From JBBAGC01 sp964491265 (GTDB lineage Bacteria; Spirochaetota; UBA4802; UBA5550): a stretch of DNA of 64,000 nt. The DNA is taken from positions 33,740 to 97,739 of the forward strand of contig CAZBFP010000013.1 of NCBI GenBank assembly GCA_964491265.1. Direction: 5' to 3'. Made by a program: the position numbers and the translations under genes. This document shows, one piece after another, positions 23,472 to 31,652 of this stretch. Positions within the stretch are counted from its first letter, which is position 1; each line of letters starts with the position of its first letter. The notes under the pieces are model-generated. The model searched no databases and had not been told where the DNA came from. It saw only the letters and a program-made list of their open reading frames with translations.

Positions 23472-24908
23472 TTATTTTGTGAATATCACTTTAGGGAGTG
23501 ATATTATTTTCAGCACATCCCTGTCCAGGTATTTAATTTTTTCTGCGGCACTATCATCAATAATAAAGTTGTCCTCTCTGCTTGCAATTGCCATATATGC
23601 AATTATTTCTGAGAGCCCTTTTTTAAAGGGCTCTATCTCTCCAATCTCTTTTAATGAAACCTGGGATTTATCAGCAAGTATTATCCTTATGTTTTCCCTG
23701 AGGCGGGCCTCGTCAACATAGTGCTGGGAATAGAGTGCTTCAGGGGCATTATCTGCTACACCTTCTGTAAGTTTTTCATTAAAAAGAGGGGGTTTCCCCG
23801 GCGGAGTGAAGAGTATTCTTTCCATGGGGAGAACAATTTCGGGCGCAAGGGAATCTATTGCAAAAAAGTCATTCCCCTTTGGAGGATTGTTTCTGATCTC
23901 AAGCGCTTTCTCTTCAACTGATTTTATAAGGTCCATTATTCTTTTGTTGTCAAGCCACAGCTTTTCGTCAAGGAATGTGCGCAGCTGCTCATTCAGGTTT
24001 CCTAATGTTTTCTTGGCCCTGTCGCCAGCGTCAAGGAGATTGTATTTCATTGACTGAATCGTTTGTGACCCGCCGGTCTCCTTTACGCAGTCGAGCTTGA
24101 GTATCTTCCCGGCGTTCTGATCCAGTTCATCCTGACGGTTCCGTGACATTAAAAATACCCAGAAGGCCGCAAAGCTCTTCCCCTGTTCAGATTGTTCAAT
24201 CGTGTCCTGATCGTTAAAAATTTCATCAAGTATTTCAGATTTCCCCAGTGTGCTGGTGGCAATTTTTTCCCTTGTCCGGCGGTCAAGCACCCGGAAGTTT
24301 TCTTCAACTTCACGGAAGTCGGACATTAGATTGCGGATCTCCTCTTCAATACGCCAGAGGTTTTCCCTTATCTGCCTTGAGTCAAATGAAGTGATTTTCC
24401 CGCTTCTGATATCTTCAATTTCGCAGTCAAGTTCTTCCTTTCTTCTTTCAAGCTCGGCGATTCTTTTTTCAGGGTCACGCTCTGTAGAATTAACAAGCTC
24501 TCTCAGCATGCTGAATATAAGAAGGAGTCTTGATTCTGTGCCTACAAATTCCTTTTTTTCAAAGCTGCGGATCCATTCAATGGCTTTTTCTGCAGCAGGG
24601 GTAATGTCATATTCGGCTTCATCTCCTGTTCCGGGGTAGTATTTTCTTACCCAGCCGCGGGAGCTTTCAGACCAGTCATCCAGATATTCAGATGACTTTC
24701 TCGGGAATAAATCTTCTCCATAGATGGAACGGATATGGATGAGAAAATCATCCAGTTTCTCTTCAATAAGAGATTCCTTTATTGAGCGCATACTCCCCTG
24801 GATAAAGGTTCTTTCAAGAAAGCTGATTACAAGCGGCGCCGAATCAGCTGAAAGGAGCCGCCAGGCAGGATGATTTTTTCTCAGAGTTTCAAGGTATTCA
24901 TAATTCAT
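23472..24908 (-). CDS. jetA: Wadjet protein JetA (MukF-like kleisin, DUF3375)
   Basis: The first gene of the jetABCD operon, 478 residues, the kleisin that bridges the JetC heads. It begins YLETLRKNHPAWRLLSADSA and has the DUF3375 blocks LLLIFSMLRELVNSTERDPE and the coiled-coil ERRKEELDCEIEDIRSG, followed by RVLDRRTREKIA and a C-terminal wing. No strong ribosome binding site or promoter was visible in the 260 bases upstream, which hold only AT-rich sequence. Gene order A-B-C-D is that of type I Wadjet. Confidence 0.93.
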   Translation of the reverse strand: MNYEYLETLRKNHPAWRLLSADSAPLVISFLERTFIQGSMRSIKESLIEEKLDDFLIHIRSIYGEDLFPRKSSEYLDDWSESSRGWVRKYYPGTGDEAEYDITPAAEKAIEWIRSFEKKEFVGTESRLLLIFSMLRELVNSTERDPEKRIAELERRKEELDCEIEDIRSGKITSFDSRQIRENLWRIEEEIRNLMSDFREVEENFRVLDRRTREKIATSTLGKSEILDEIFNDQDTIEQSEQGKSFAAFWVFLMSRNRQDELDQNAGKILKLDCVKETGGSQTIQSMKYNLLDAGDRAKKTLGNLNEQLRTFLDEKLWLDNKRIMDLIKSVEEKALEIRNNPPKGNDFFAIDSLAPEIVLPMERILFTPPGKPPLFNEKLTEGVADNAPEALYSQHYVDEARLRENIRIILADKSQVSLKEIGEIEPFKKGLSEIIAYMAIASREDNFIIDDSAAEKIKYLDRDVLKIISLPKVIFTK

Positions 24909-25109
24909 AGGTGATATTTTACAGGCTTATAGTAGTTGGCAAGATTTTTTTATGATTGATATGGAGAAAATCGGAATCCCATATTCTTTATTACCTGTAT
25001 CTGCTATAATTTTACAGGTTACAATCTGACAAACCGGGCTTAACTTAAAATCATAAGAATCAATACGCTGAAAGGGGGTTGAGCTTGACTGGCCTCCATC
25101 CAATTCTTG

Positions 25110-25138
25110 TTGACAAGCACCGGTAATATTATTAAATT
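25110..25138 (+). promoter_or_regulatory. Probable hicBA promoter
   Basis: TTGACA at 25110-25115 and TAAATT at 25133-25138, spaced by 17 bases, lie about 30 bases before the hicB start. No clear operator palindrome was seen. Confidence 0.5.
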
Positions 25139-25168
25139 ATTTTTTCATGGAGTATAGCTGGAAGAAAA

Positions 25169-25405
25169 ATGGAGAATTACAAGATGCAGTATTTTTATAA
25201 AATAATAATAGAACCACAGGAAGAGGGCGGTTATACTGCTTTTGTCCCTAAACTGCCCGGATGTGTATCTGAAGGAGAAACCTACGATGAAACTCTTGCT
25301 AACATTAAAGAGGCTGTTGAGTTATACCTTGAAACACGGAAAGAATTGCATAACACAATAATAATTGATGATATTCATATTACGGAAGTCTGTGTATCTA
25401 TATGA
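25169..25405 (+). CDS. hicB: HicB-family antitoxin
   Basis: A 78-residue antitoxin with the partial RNase H-like HicB fold: YFYKIIIEPQEEGGYTAFVP, then LPGCVSEGETYDETLANIKEA and the helix VELYLETRKE. The C-terminal DNA-binding extension of longer HicB proteins is absent, so operator binding may be weak or done otherwise. ATGs at 25169 and 25184 are both possible; the first has GGAAGAAA upstream, the second GGAG. Its stop overlaps the hicA start (ATGA). Confidence 0.88.
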   Translation: MENYKMQYFYKIIIEPQEEGGYTAFVPKLPGCVSEGETYDETLANIKEAVELYLETRKELHNTIIIDDIHITEVCVSI

Positions 25406-25623
25406 GCCCTCATCTCCCTTCGCTTAAGCCTAAAGAGGTTGTCCGGATACTGTTAAATATCGGTTTTGTCTTTCACCGTCAAAAAGGGAGCCATGGGATC
25501 TATATAAAGGATAGTCTTATGGTTGTTGTGCCTCAACACAACCGGGACATGAAGAAAGGAACCCTTAACAATATAATCAAAGGAACAAATCTTACAGTAG
25601 AGGAGTTCCTTTCCTTCCGATAG
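25402..25623 (+). CDS. hicA: HicA-family mRNA interferase toxin
   Basis: A 73-residue dsRBD-like toxin that cleaves mRNA. The catalytic histidine is H31 in RQKGSHGIY, with the family ending VPQHNRDMKKGTLNNIIKG. Translationally coupled behind hicB (antitoxin-first order). The reading frame and active site are intact, so this pair looks functional. Confidence 0.9.
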   Translation: MSPHLPSLKPKEVVRILLNIGFVFHRQKGSHGIYIKDSLMVVVPQHNRDMKKGTLNNIIKGTNLTVEEFLSFR

Positions 25624-25719
25624 ATCTTATTGTAAATTAAACAATTATCCCTAAGTGTGTAATTTAGCCTTAATTTCTCACCATAAGGCCTGACCAGAAG
25701 GATAAAGTCATGAGCGAGG

Positions 25720-25824
25720 TTGAGTGGATTGAGGGAATTTAAGCTTTGTATTAACGACATAAGGGCGGCTATTGATAAAATAAGCGAATATGTTGAGGGG
25801 AAGAGCCTTTTAATCCAGAAGTGA
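25720..25824 (+). pseudogene. N-terminal scrap of a HepT-like (DUF86/HEPN) toxin gene
   Basis: A short frame starting at a TTG reads LREFKLCINDIRAAIDKISE and then YVEGKS, the opening helix of HepT (MREYxLYLxDIxESIxKIxEYVxG). It stops at 25824, immediately where a GGGTCAGAGC repeat begins (25825). The rest, including the RxxxxxH RNase motif, is missing, and no nucleotidyltransferase partner is adjacent. Probably a remnant cut off at the repeat. Confidence 0.6.
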
Positions 25825-25834
25825 GGGTCAGAGC
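25825..25834 (+). repeat. REP-like repeat abutting the HepT scrap
   Basis: GGGTCAGAGC begins at the base after the TGA of the truncated HepT frame, followed by a T-rich stretch. The junction suggests repeat insertion or a deletion ending at the repeat. Confidence 0.6.
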
Positions 25835-25926
25835 ATTTTATTTTTTTATTAGTATTTTTGGGGGAAAAAGTTGATAAAATGTCTACAATTATTACATTTT
25901 AAACCTACAGTAGGGGAGTCCTTAAT

Positions 25927-26090
25927 ATGGAAAGTACAACTATTTCAGCAAGAATAAATACAAAAACGCTTAAAGAGCTGGAAAAGCTGTCAAAGGCAAC
26001 AAAGCGGTCAAAGAAGCCAATAATGGTAATTTTGCAGGTGATGAAGAAATTTCCCAATATCATAAAAAATGGAAATTAAATGGAAGTTAA
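25927..26090 (+). pseudogene. Ribbon-helix-helix antitoxin with an internal deletion and frameshift
   Basis: Antitoxin partner of the RelE/ParE toxin at 26080. Frame one gives an intact RHH start, TTISARINTKTLKELEKLSK, then after TKRSK drifts into nonsense and stops at 26079. The proper C-terminus is found in another frame, AVKEANNGNFAGDEEISQYH, ending at 26090 with an 11-base overlap with the toxin, as is normal. A deletion of roughly 60-70 bases, not a multiple of three, between the two halves explains this. The expressed 50-residue product may still bind DNA but lacks the toxin-neutralising tail. Confidence 0.7.
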
Positions 26091-26364
26091 GTGGTTAAGG
26101 CTTGCTTTAAAAGATCCTGATGAAATATACGAATACATTGCCGAAGACAACATTACCGCTGCATCAGAAACAGTAAACATTATCTGGAAGGAATCGGAAA
26201 TTTTAAAGCAGCATCCGGAAAGCGGAAGAGAGGGACGTGTTCCAGGTACCAGAGAATTATATATAAAAAACACTTATTACATTATTCCTTATCGGGTTAA
26301 AAATAATAATGTTGAAGTATTAAGAGTAATGCACACTTCAAGAAACTGGCCCTCATCTTTTTGA
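26080..26364 (+). CDS. RelE/ParE-family toxin
   Basis: A 94-residue toxin of the RelE/ParE superfamily: VKWLRLALKDPDEIYEYIAE, then WKESEILKQHPESGREGRVPGTREL and IIPYRVKNNNVEVLRVMHT. RelE-type proteins cut mRNA on the ribosome, ParE-type poison gyrase; the sequence does not settle which, although the RELxIxNTxYIIPYRV pattern is ParE-like. The reading frame is whole while the antitoxin in front is broken, so either another antitoxin protects the cell or the toxin is inactive or unexpressed. Confidence 0.85.
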   Translation: MEVKWLRLALKDPDEIYEYIAEDNITAASETVNIIWKESEILKQHPESGREGRVPGTRELYIKNTYYIIPYRVKNNNVEVLRVMHTSRNWPSSF

Positions 26365-26390
26365 AGAATAGTATTGTAGTCCGGATAATC

Positions 26391-26419
26391 AAAAACCCCT
26401 CCCTGTAATAAGGGAGAGG
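26391..26419 (-). terminator. Terminator of the ferredoxin-nitroreductase gene
   Basis: On the minus strand CCTCTCCCT-TATTAC-... pairs with AGGGAGGGG (one wobble), followed by TTTTTGATT. It lies just after the stop at 26431. Confidence 0.7.
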
Positions 26420-26430
26420 CTGCAGACTTG

Positions 26431-27252
26431 TTATTTCCAGATAATCTTCGCTTCCCTTTTTGGAGCCCTTGCGTATCTGAATTTCGGATACCCGATGAGC
26501 ATGGTTCCATAAACATTATGGTTTTCAGGAAGCCCCAGCTTCTCCCTCATCGGTTTCCATGATGAGGCGCACCATGCGAGAAATCCACCCCAGCAGCATC
26601 CAAGCCCGAGGGAAGGTGCGGCAATTTCAAGGTGGGACATGGCAATTGTACATGATTGTGAGGTGGCGGGGTGAAGCTTCAGGCCGTGTGAAATTATAAC
26701 AGTGGGGCAGTTGTGTGTAATAACATCAATGTTGAATGCCCATGCTTTAATCATCATGTCAAAGTGCATCATCTTCGCTATATCAGGGGATGATGTCTCC
26801 ATATCCTTCATCCAGGTAATCACCTCAGCAGCGAGTTCCTTAACCTTGGCCCTCCCCTGGATAACCATCCACTCCGCAGTTCTGGAATTGTGGCCTGTTG
26901 GAGCATATGCGGCGATTGAAATAAGCTTTTCAACTTTCTCTTTTTCAACCGGGTCATCTTTGAATTTTCGTATAGATCTTCTTGCTTTAAGATAGTTCCC
27001 TATTACCTCCTCCCCGGGGTTCCAGTTTTTTGCAGTTTTTTCACAATCATCAGGACCCATTGTTTTAAGGCTGAAAGCGGCTTTGGGGCATATAGCAACG
27101 CAGTGTCCGCAGTTGATGCAGAGATTCTCAGCATGCGGGGATGGTTCAGGAATTCCGGTTTCTCTGTTAATTGCTATAATCTGCATGGGACAGTCGAGAG
27201 CACAGAGGCTGTCTTTGGCGCATTTTTCTTTGTCAATAGTAAATAGAGGCAT
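26431..27252 (-). CDS. Nitroreductase-family flavoprotein with N-terminal 4Fe-4S ferredoxin domain
   Basis: A 273-residue fusion. Residues 1-60 are a bacterial-type ferredoxin with C11, C17, C21 plus CINCGHCVAICP (45-56); residues about 85-273 are an FMN-binding nitroreductase fold starting KARRSIRKFKDDPVEKEKVE, with GHNSR and GLGCCWGGFL. It likely reduces an organic acceptor with electrons fed through the ferredoxin part; the substrate is unknown. The ATG at 27252 has GGAG seven bases upstream and gives the canonical MPLFTID start; the frame is open to 27345. It stands as a single gene with its own terminator. Confidence 0.9.
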   Translation of the reverse strand: MPLFTIDKEKCAKDSLCALDCPMQIIAINRETGIPEPSPHAENLCINCGHCVAICPKAAFSLKTMGPDDCEKTAKNWNPGEEVIGNYLKARRSIRKFKDDPVEKEKVEKLISIAAYAPTGHNSRTAEWMVIQGRAKVKELAAEVITWMKDMETSSPDIAKMMHFDMMIKAWAFNIDVITHNCPTVIISHGLKLHPATSQSCTIAMSHLEIAAPSLGLGCCWGGFLAWCASSWKPMREKLGLPENHNVYGTMLIGYPKFRYARAPKREAKIIWK

Positions 27253-27557
27253 AATCATCTCCTTCAATTTGAGTATTACCGGGGATATAAAGGGGATATT
27301 CTTTTTATGTCCATAATAAAAAGTTCTTGATATATGAAATTGCACAATAAAATGTAAGCACTGGTTAATTTTTAAGTGATGATTCCTTAGTTTTTAGTTG
27401 GAATGAAATGCTTGAATATCCCTGCCGACTTCAGAGTCGGGGTGTATAAAAAAGTATTGCTGCACTAAAAATTTCTTTTGGAATATACACTGAATTTTTT
27501 TAATCTAAACTCATGATTTAAAATAATAATAGTGTCTGATACTCAGAAGGAGCAAAA

Positions 27558-28856
27558 ATGTTCAACAGAGAAATTGAATCTATGGCGGGAAATAAAATGA
27601 AGGAGCTGCAGCTTGAAAGGCTGAAATGGTCTATCAGGCATGCATATGACAATGTCCCCTTCTATAAGAAAAAGTATGATGAATCCGGGTTCCATCCGGA
27701 CCAGTTTAAGTCACTTGATGATATGAGACGAATCCCATTTTTCACCAAGCAGGATATGAGGGATAACTACCCTTACGGATTATTTGCCGTTCCTTTAAGC
27801 AAGGTTGTAAGGGTTCACTCCTCTTCAGGAACAACAGGGAATGCCACTGTTGTGGGTTACACAAAAAATGATATTGAGGTATTTTCCGAGGTGGTTGCCA
27901 GGAGCCTTGCTTCATACGGTGTAACTGATGAGGATATTCTTCAGAACGCCTATGGCTATGGCCTTTTTACCGGGGGCCTTGGCCTGCATTACGGAGCAGA
28001 AAAGCTTGGCGCCTTAACAGTTCCAATCTCGGGTGGGAATACCCCCAGGCAGATAATGCTCATAAAGGATTTCGGTTCCACAGTACTTTGTTCTACACCA
28101 TCATACGCACTTAATATAGCTGATTTTATTGAAGTGAATATGCCCGATTTTGATATCTCTTCAACAAAGCTCCGCCTTGGCGTGTTCGGAGCAGAGCCCT
28201 GGACAGAGGCGATGAGGAGCGAAATCGAACGAAGGCTGAAGATCGATGCCTATGATATTTACGGGCTTAGTGAAATAATAGGCCCGGGTGTGTCCTCTGA
28301 GTGTTCTGAAAAATCGGGGCTTCATGTTTTTGAAGATCATTTTTATGTGGAGATAATTGATCCTGAAACAGGTGAAATACTCCCTGAAGGTTCAAAGGGG
28401 GAGATCGTTTATACCTCCCTTACAAAGGAGGCATTCCCCGGAATAAGGTACAGGTCCCGGGATATTACCAGGCTTTATCATGACAGCTGTAAATGCGGAA
28501 GAACCCTGGTTAAGATGGAGAGGGTAACAGGAAGGTCTGATGATATGCTTATAATCAGGGGGGTTAATGTTTTCCCCAGCCAGATCGAGTCTGTACTAAT
28601 GGAGATCGAAGGGACAGAGCCTCATTACCAGATCATTGTAGATAAAAAGGGTTCAATGGATGATATTGAAGTGATGGTTGAAGTGAATGAAAAGCTTTTT
28701 TCAGATGAGATAAAAGTCCTTAATAATCTTTCAAAGAGTATTACAGATAAATTCAGAAGTTCCCTTGGAATTTCAGCAAAGATTACTCTTGTAGAGCCCC
28801 AGTCGATCCCCAGAAGCGAAGGGAAGGCTGTACGGGTTGTTGATAAAAGAAAATAA
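27558..28856 (+). CDS. paaK: Phenylacetate-CoA ligase family (aryl-CoA ligase)
   Basis: AMP-forming ligase of 432 residues, the size of PaaK. The ATP loop SSSGTTGNAT is near residues 91-100; later motifs are YGLSEIIGPGVSSEC, GEIVYTSLTKEAFPGIRYR and the C-terminal RSDDMLIIRGVNVFPSQIE. In anaerobes this gene beside iorAB activates aryl acids (phenylacetate, indoleacetate) or, in reverse, harvests ATP from aryl-CoA made by IorAB. GGAGC lies before the ATG. First gene of a four-gene operon (ligase, ACT protein, IorA, IorB). Confidence 0.92.
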   Translation: MFNREIESMAGNKMKELQLERLKWSIRHAYDNVPFYKKKYDESGFHPDQFKSLDDMRRIPFFTKQDMRDNYPYGLFAVPLSKVVRVHSSSGTTGNATVVGYTKNDIEVFSEVVARSLASYGVTDEDILQNAYGYGLFTGGLGLHYGAEKLGALTVPISGGNTPRQIMLIKDFGSTVLCSTPSYALNIADFIEVNMPDFDISSTKLRLGVFGAEPWTEAMRSEIERRLKIDAYDIYGLSEIIGPGVSSECSEKSGLHVFEDHFYVEIIDPETGEILPEGSKGEIVYTSLTKEAFPGIRYRSRDITRLYHDSCKCGRTLVKMERVTGRSDDMLIIRGVNVFPSQIESVLMEIEGTEPHYQIIVDKKGSMDDIEVMVEVNEKLFSDEIKVLNNLSKSITDKFRSSLGISAKITLVEPQSIPRSEGKAVRVVDKRK

Positions 28857-28874
28857 ATAATCGGGAGGAGTGAA

Positions 28875-29312
28875 ATGAATGTAACACAGCTTTCCGCATT
28901 TGTCTCAAACAAACCGGGTCATCTTCAGAAGGTATTAAAAGTCCTTGCTGACAGGGGTATAAACATTATCACCCTTACAATTGCCGAAACTTCAGATTTC
29001 GGTATTTTGAGAATGATAGTTAATGATCCTGATAAGGGTTATGAAGCACTTAAAGAGCAGAGTATTACATGTTCAACAACGGATGTTCTTGCTCTTGAAA
29101 TAGATGATACACCCGGATCGCTTTTTAAAGCACTGGATGCTTTTGCTGCAATGGATTTAAATATTGAATATATGTATGCTTTTACACAAAAGAGGAATGA
29201 TAAGGCAGTGATGATATTCAGATTTGAGGATATTGAAAAAGCCAAAGAGGCTCTGGAGGGTAAAGGGTACAATATTGTCAGAAAGATCGATATAATTGGA
29301 GAAAAGAGATGA
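28875..29312 (+). CDS. Tandem ACT-domain regulatory protein
   Basis: A 145-residue protein made of two ACT domains (residues about 1-65, TQLSAFVSNKPGHLQKVLKV, and about 70-140, VLALEIDDTPGSLFKALDAF). ACT modules bind amino acids; such stand-alone proteins are regular companions of aryl-CoA ligase/IorAB operons and may sense aromatic or branched amino acids, but the effector is unknown. GGGAGG precedes the ATG; the stop overlaps the iorA start by four bases. Confidence 0.85.
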   Translation: MNVTQLSAFVSNKPGHLQKVLKVLADRGINIITLTIAETSDFGILRMIVNDPDKGYEALKEQSITCSTTDVLALEIDDTPGSLFKALDAFAAMDLNIEYMYAFTQKRNDKAVMIFRFEDIEKAKEALEGKGYNIVRKIDIIGEKR

Positions 29313-30865
29313 GTAAAAAAGTAATGCTTGGCAATGAGGCAATCGCCCGCGGCGCATGGGAAGCGGGATGCCACGTTGCAGCCGGTTACCCTGGTACGCC
29401 GAGTACGGAAATTCTTGAATATATGGCTGCAGACTACAGGGAGGTGAAGTCCCAGTGGTCCCCCAATGAAAAGGTTGCACTTGAGGTTGCAGCAGGAGCT
29501 TCTATTGCCGGTGCAAGGGCACTTGCAACAATGAAACATGTGGGGCTCAATGTGGCCGCAGATCCTCTATTCACATTCTCATATACAGGTGTAAATGGCG
29601 GCTTTGTTATAATAAATGCCGATGATCCGGGCGCATGGAGCTCACAGAACGAGCAGGATAACAGGCATATGGCCCGTGCTGCAAAAGTCCCCATGCTCGA
29701 TCCCTCAAGCCCTGCTGAGGCGGGCGAGTTTACCAGGATCGCCTTTGATATTTCCGAGCAGTTTGACAGGCCTGTTATTGTGCGGATTACAACAAGAATT
29801 GCACATTCTCAGGGGCCTGTGGAGATGGGGGAAAGGAAAGAGGTTGCGGTTAAGGAGTTTGTCCGTGATCCTAAAAAGTATGTAATGATCCCTGCCCACG
29901 CCAGACCAAGGCATAAATTTATTGAGGAGCAGCATCTGAAGCTGAAAGAATATTCCGAAACTTCAGGGCTTAATAAAATAGAGTGGGGGAGTAAAAAAAG
30001 GGGTATAATCACAAACGGTGTTGCATACCAGTATGTTAAGGAGACCTGCCCGGAAGATTCAGTACTTAAAATCGGCATGGTATGGCCCCTCCCTGACGCG
30101 CTCATAAGAGAATTCGCGTCACAGGTTGAGGAGCTTTATATTGTTGAGGAGCTCGATCCATTTATTGAAGATTACGTTAAAGCCATGGGTATTAAGGCAA
30201 CCGGGAAGGAGATAGTTCCACTCTGCGGTGAGCTAACACCTGAAATTGTGGATTCTGTTCTTAACGGGAAAGAACCGGTAAAAGCGCTCCCCGATTACCA
30301 GGGGGATATACCTAATCGTCCTCCGGGGCTCTGTAAAGGGTGTCCCCACAGCTTTGTTTTTAATGTTCTTAAAAAACTCGATCTTGTTGTTAATGGTGAT
30401 ATCGGATGCTATACTCTCGGGGTTCTTCCTCCATATTCAGCAATGCATTCACAGGGGTGCATGGGTGCAAGTATCGGGATGCACCTGGGATTTGAAAAAG
30501 CCCATGGTGATAAAATGGCTGCAAATTCAGTTGCTGTAATCGGGGATTCAACATTTGTCCATTCAGGTGTAACCCCCCTTATTGATCTTGTTTATAATAA
30601 AGGGACAGGAACAGTTCTTATCCTTGATAACAGGGTTACTGCAATGACAGGGCAGCAGGAGAATCCGGCCACAGGGGTAACACTTATGGGTGAGCAGACA
30701 CACGAACTCGATCTTGAGCTTCTATGCAGGGCGGTTGGTGTAAAGAGAGTGGTGGTGACCGATCCCAAGGATGTGGAAAATTTTGAGCGTATAGTAAAAG
30801 AGGAAGTGGCCGCAAGGGAACCTTCTGTTATAATATCGAAAAGAAAGTGCATACTTAAAAAGTGA
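29309..30865 (+). CDS. iorA: Indolepyruvate:ferredoxin oxidoreductase alpha subunit lacking its ferredoxin domain
   Basis: Thiamine-diphosphate enzyme subunit that oxidatively decarboxylates aryl-2-oxo acids to aryl-CoA. The N-terminal LGNEAIARGAWEAGCHVAAG and YPGTPSTE, the SPNEKVALEVAAGAS block, and the ThDP region GDIGCYTLGVLPPYSAMH are clear. Oddity: normal IorA is about 580-650 residues with a C-terminal two-cluster ferredoxin domain; this one ends at 518 with IISKRKCILKK and has no CxxCxxC repeats after it. The stop overlaps the iorB region tightly, so no lost frame is hidden there. Electrons must leave by the CKGC cysteines (near 343) or an external ferredoxin. Confidence 0.9.
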   Translation: MSKKVMLGNEAIARGAWEAGCHVAAGYPGTPSTEILEYMAADYREVKSQWSPNEKVALEVAAGASIAGARALATMKHVGLNVAADPLFTFSYTGVNGGFVIINADDPGAWSSQNEQDNRHMARAAKVPMLDPSSPAEAGEFTRIAFDISEQFDRPVIVRITTRIAHSQGPVEMGERKEVAVKEFVRDPKKYVMIPAHARPRHKFIEEQHLKLKEYSETSGLNKIEWGSKKRGIITNGVAYQYVKETCPEDSVLKIGMVWPLPDALIREFASQVEELYIVEELDPFIEDYVKAMGIKATGKEIVPLCGELTPEIVDSVLNGKEPVKALPDYQGDIPNRPPGLCKGCPHSFVFNVLKKLDLVVNGDIGCYTLGVLPPYSAMHSQGCMGASIGMHLGFEKAHGDKMAANSVAVIGDSTFVHSGVTPLIDLVYNKGTGTVLILDNRVTAMTGQQENPATGVTLMGEQTHELDLELLCRAVGVKRVVVTDPKDVENFERIVKEEVAAREPSVIISKRKCILKK

Positions 30866-30876
30866 GGCCATATCTG

Positions 30877-31446
30877 ATGAAAAATGTAATATTTGCCGGT
30901 GTTGGTGGTCAGGGGGTAATCCTGGCCAGTAAGGTTTTAATGGAAGCTGCGATTCATAAAGGTTTTGATGTTAAGGAATCGGAAGTTCACGGGATGGCCC
31001 AGAGGGGCGGAAGTGTGGATTGTAATATCCGTTTCGGTGAAAAGGTTTACTCCCCCCTTATCCCAAAGGGGGTTGCGGACTTTGTTGTCTCACTTGAGCT
31101 CCTTGAAGCAATGAGAAAGCTGGATTACCTTGCTAAAGACGCGGTACTTATAGTGAACAGGGAGCAGATAGATCCTGCACCTGTTGTTATGGGTGCTATG
31201 AAGTATCCTGATGACATCGAAGCATGGCTTAAGAGCAATTTTAAAAATACAGTTGTTGTGGATACTGCTGAAGCATTAAAAGAGGCAGGAACAAAAAAAG
31301 CCCTGAATATTGTTCTGCTCGGCACCCTTTCAAAGTACCTCGATTTTGAAATCCCCATCTGGGAGGATGCTATCAGGTCTCTTGTTAAGGAGAAGTTTAT
31401 TGAGCAGAATATAAAGGCATTTCATCTTGGAAGAGACCTTATTTAG
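30877..31446 (+). CDS. iorB: Indolepyruvate:ferredoxin oxidoreductase beta subunit
   Basis: Gamma-type subunit of 2-oxoacid oxidoreductases, 189 residues. It shows NVIFAGVGGQGVILASKVL, SEVHGMAQRGGSV and RFGEKVYSPLIPKG, the hallmarks of IorB. The ATG at 30877 with GTGAGG upstream is preferred to the GTG at 30862. It completes the ligase-ACT-iorA-iorB operon; a MITE-like repeat follows. Confidence 0.92.
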   Translation: MKNVIFAGVGGQGVILASKVLMEAAIHKGFDVKESEVHGMAQRGGSVDCNIRFGEKVYSPLIPKGVADFVVSLELLEAMRKLDYLAKDAVLIVNREQIDPAPVVMGAMKYPDDIEAWLKSNFKNTVVVDTAEALKEAGTKKALNIVLLGTLSKYLDFEIPIWEDAIRSLVKEKFIEQNIKAFHLGRDLI

Positions 31447-31470
31447 TTTTTTCAGTAGAAATTTTTTTCT

Positions 31471-31626
31471 GGGTTTATCCAAAAAGTCGATTTTATTGCA
31501 TTTGTCATTCCGGTTTTGCAGCTTCAATTTGTGCAAATACCGGAATCTCTTGATTGAATCAGCTGTATGAGATACCGGCATTCTGCTTCGCTACAGCCGG
31601 TATGACAAAAAAACTTTTTAGATAGC
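31471..31626. repeat. MITE-like repeat, copy 1 (short class, degenerate ends)
   Basis: Internal blocks TTTGTCATTCCGGTTTTGCA, ACCGGAATCTC and GAGATACCGGCAT ... ACAGCCGGTATGACAA are shared with copies at 36971, 40130 and 47162. The ends, GGGTTTATCCAAAAAGT and ACTTTTTAGATAGC, are decayed forms of the terminal repeat GGGGCTGTCCCAAAAGT. About 156 bp, non-coding, nested inverted repeats. Confidence 0.8.
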
Positions 31627-31652
31627 TTCTTGTTAAATTAAAGGGAATATAA

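Noticed and set aside
27425..27440. CCGACT-TCAG-AGTCGG hairpin upstream of the aryl-CoA ligase operon as a riboswitch or terminator
   Set aside because: Only 6-bp stem with a 4-base loop, no T-run and no further conserved structure recognised.
30840..30880. A hidden frameshift that would restore a ferredoxin domain to IorA
   Set aside because: The iorB start follows within a few bases and no CxxC-rich reading frame exists in the overlap, so the short IorA is real as sequenced.
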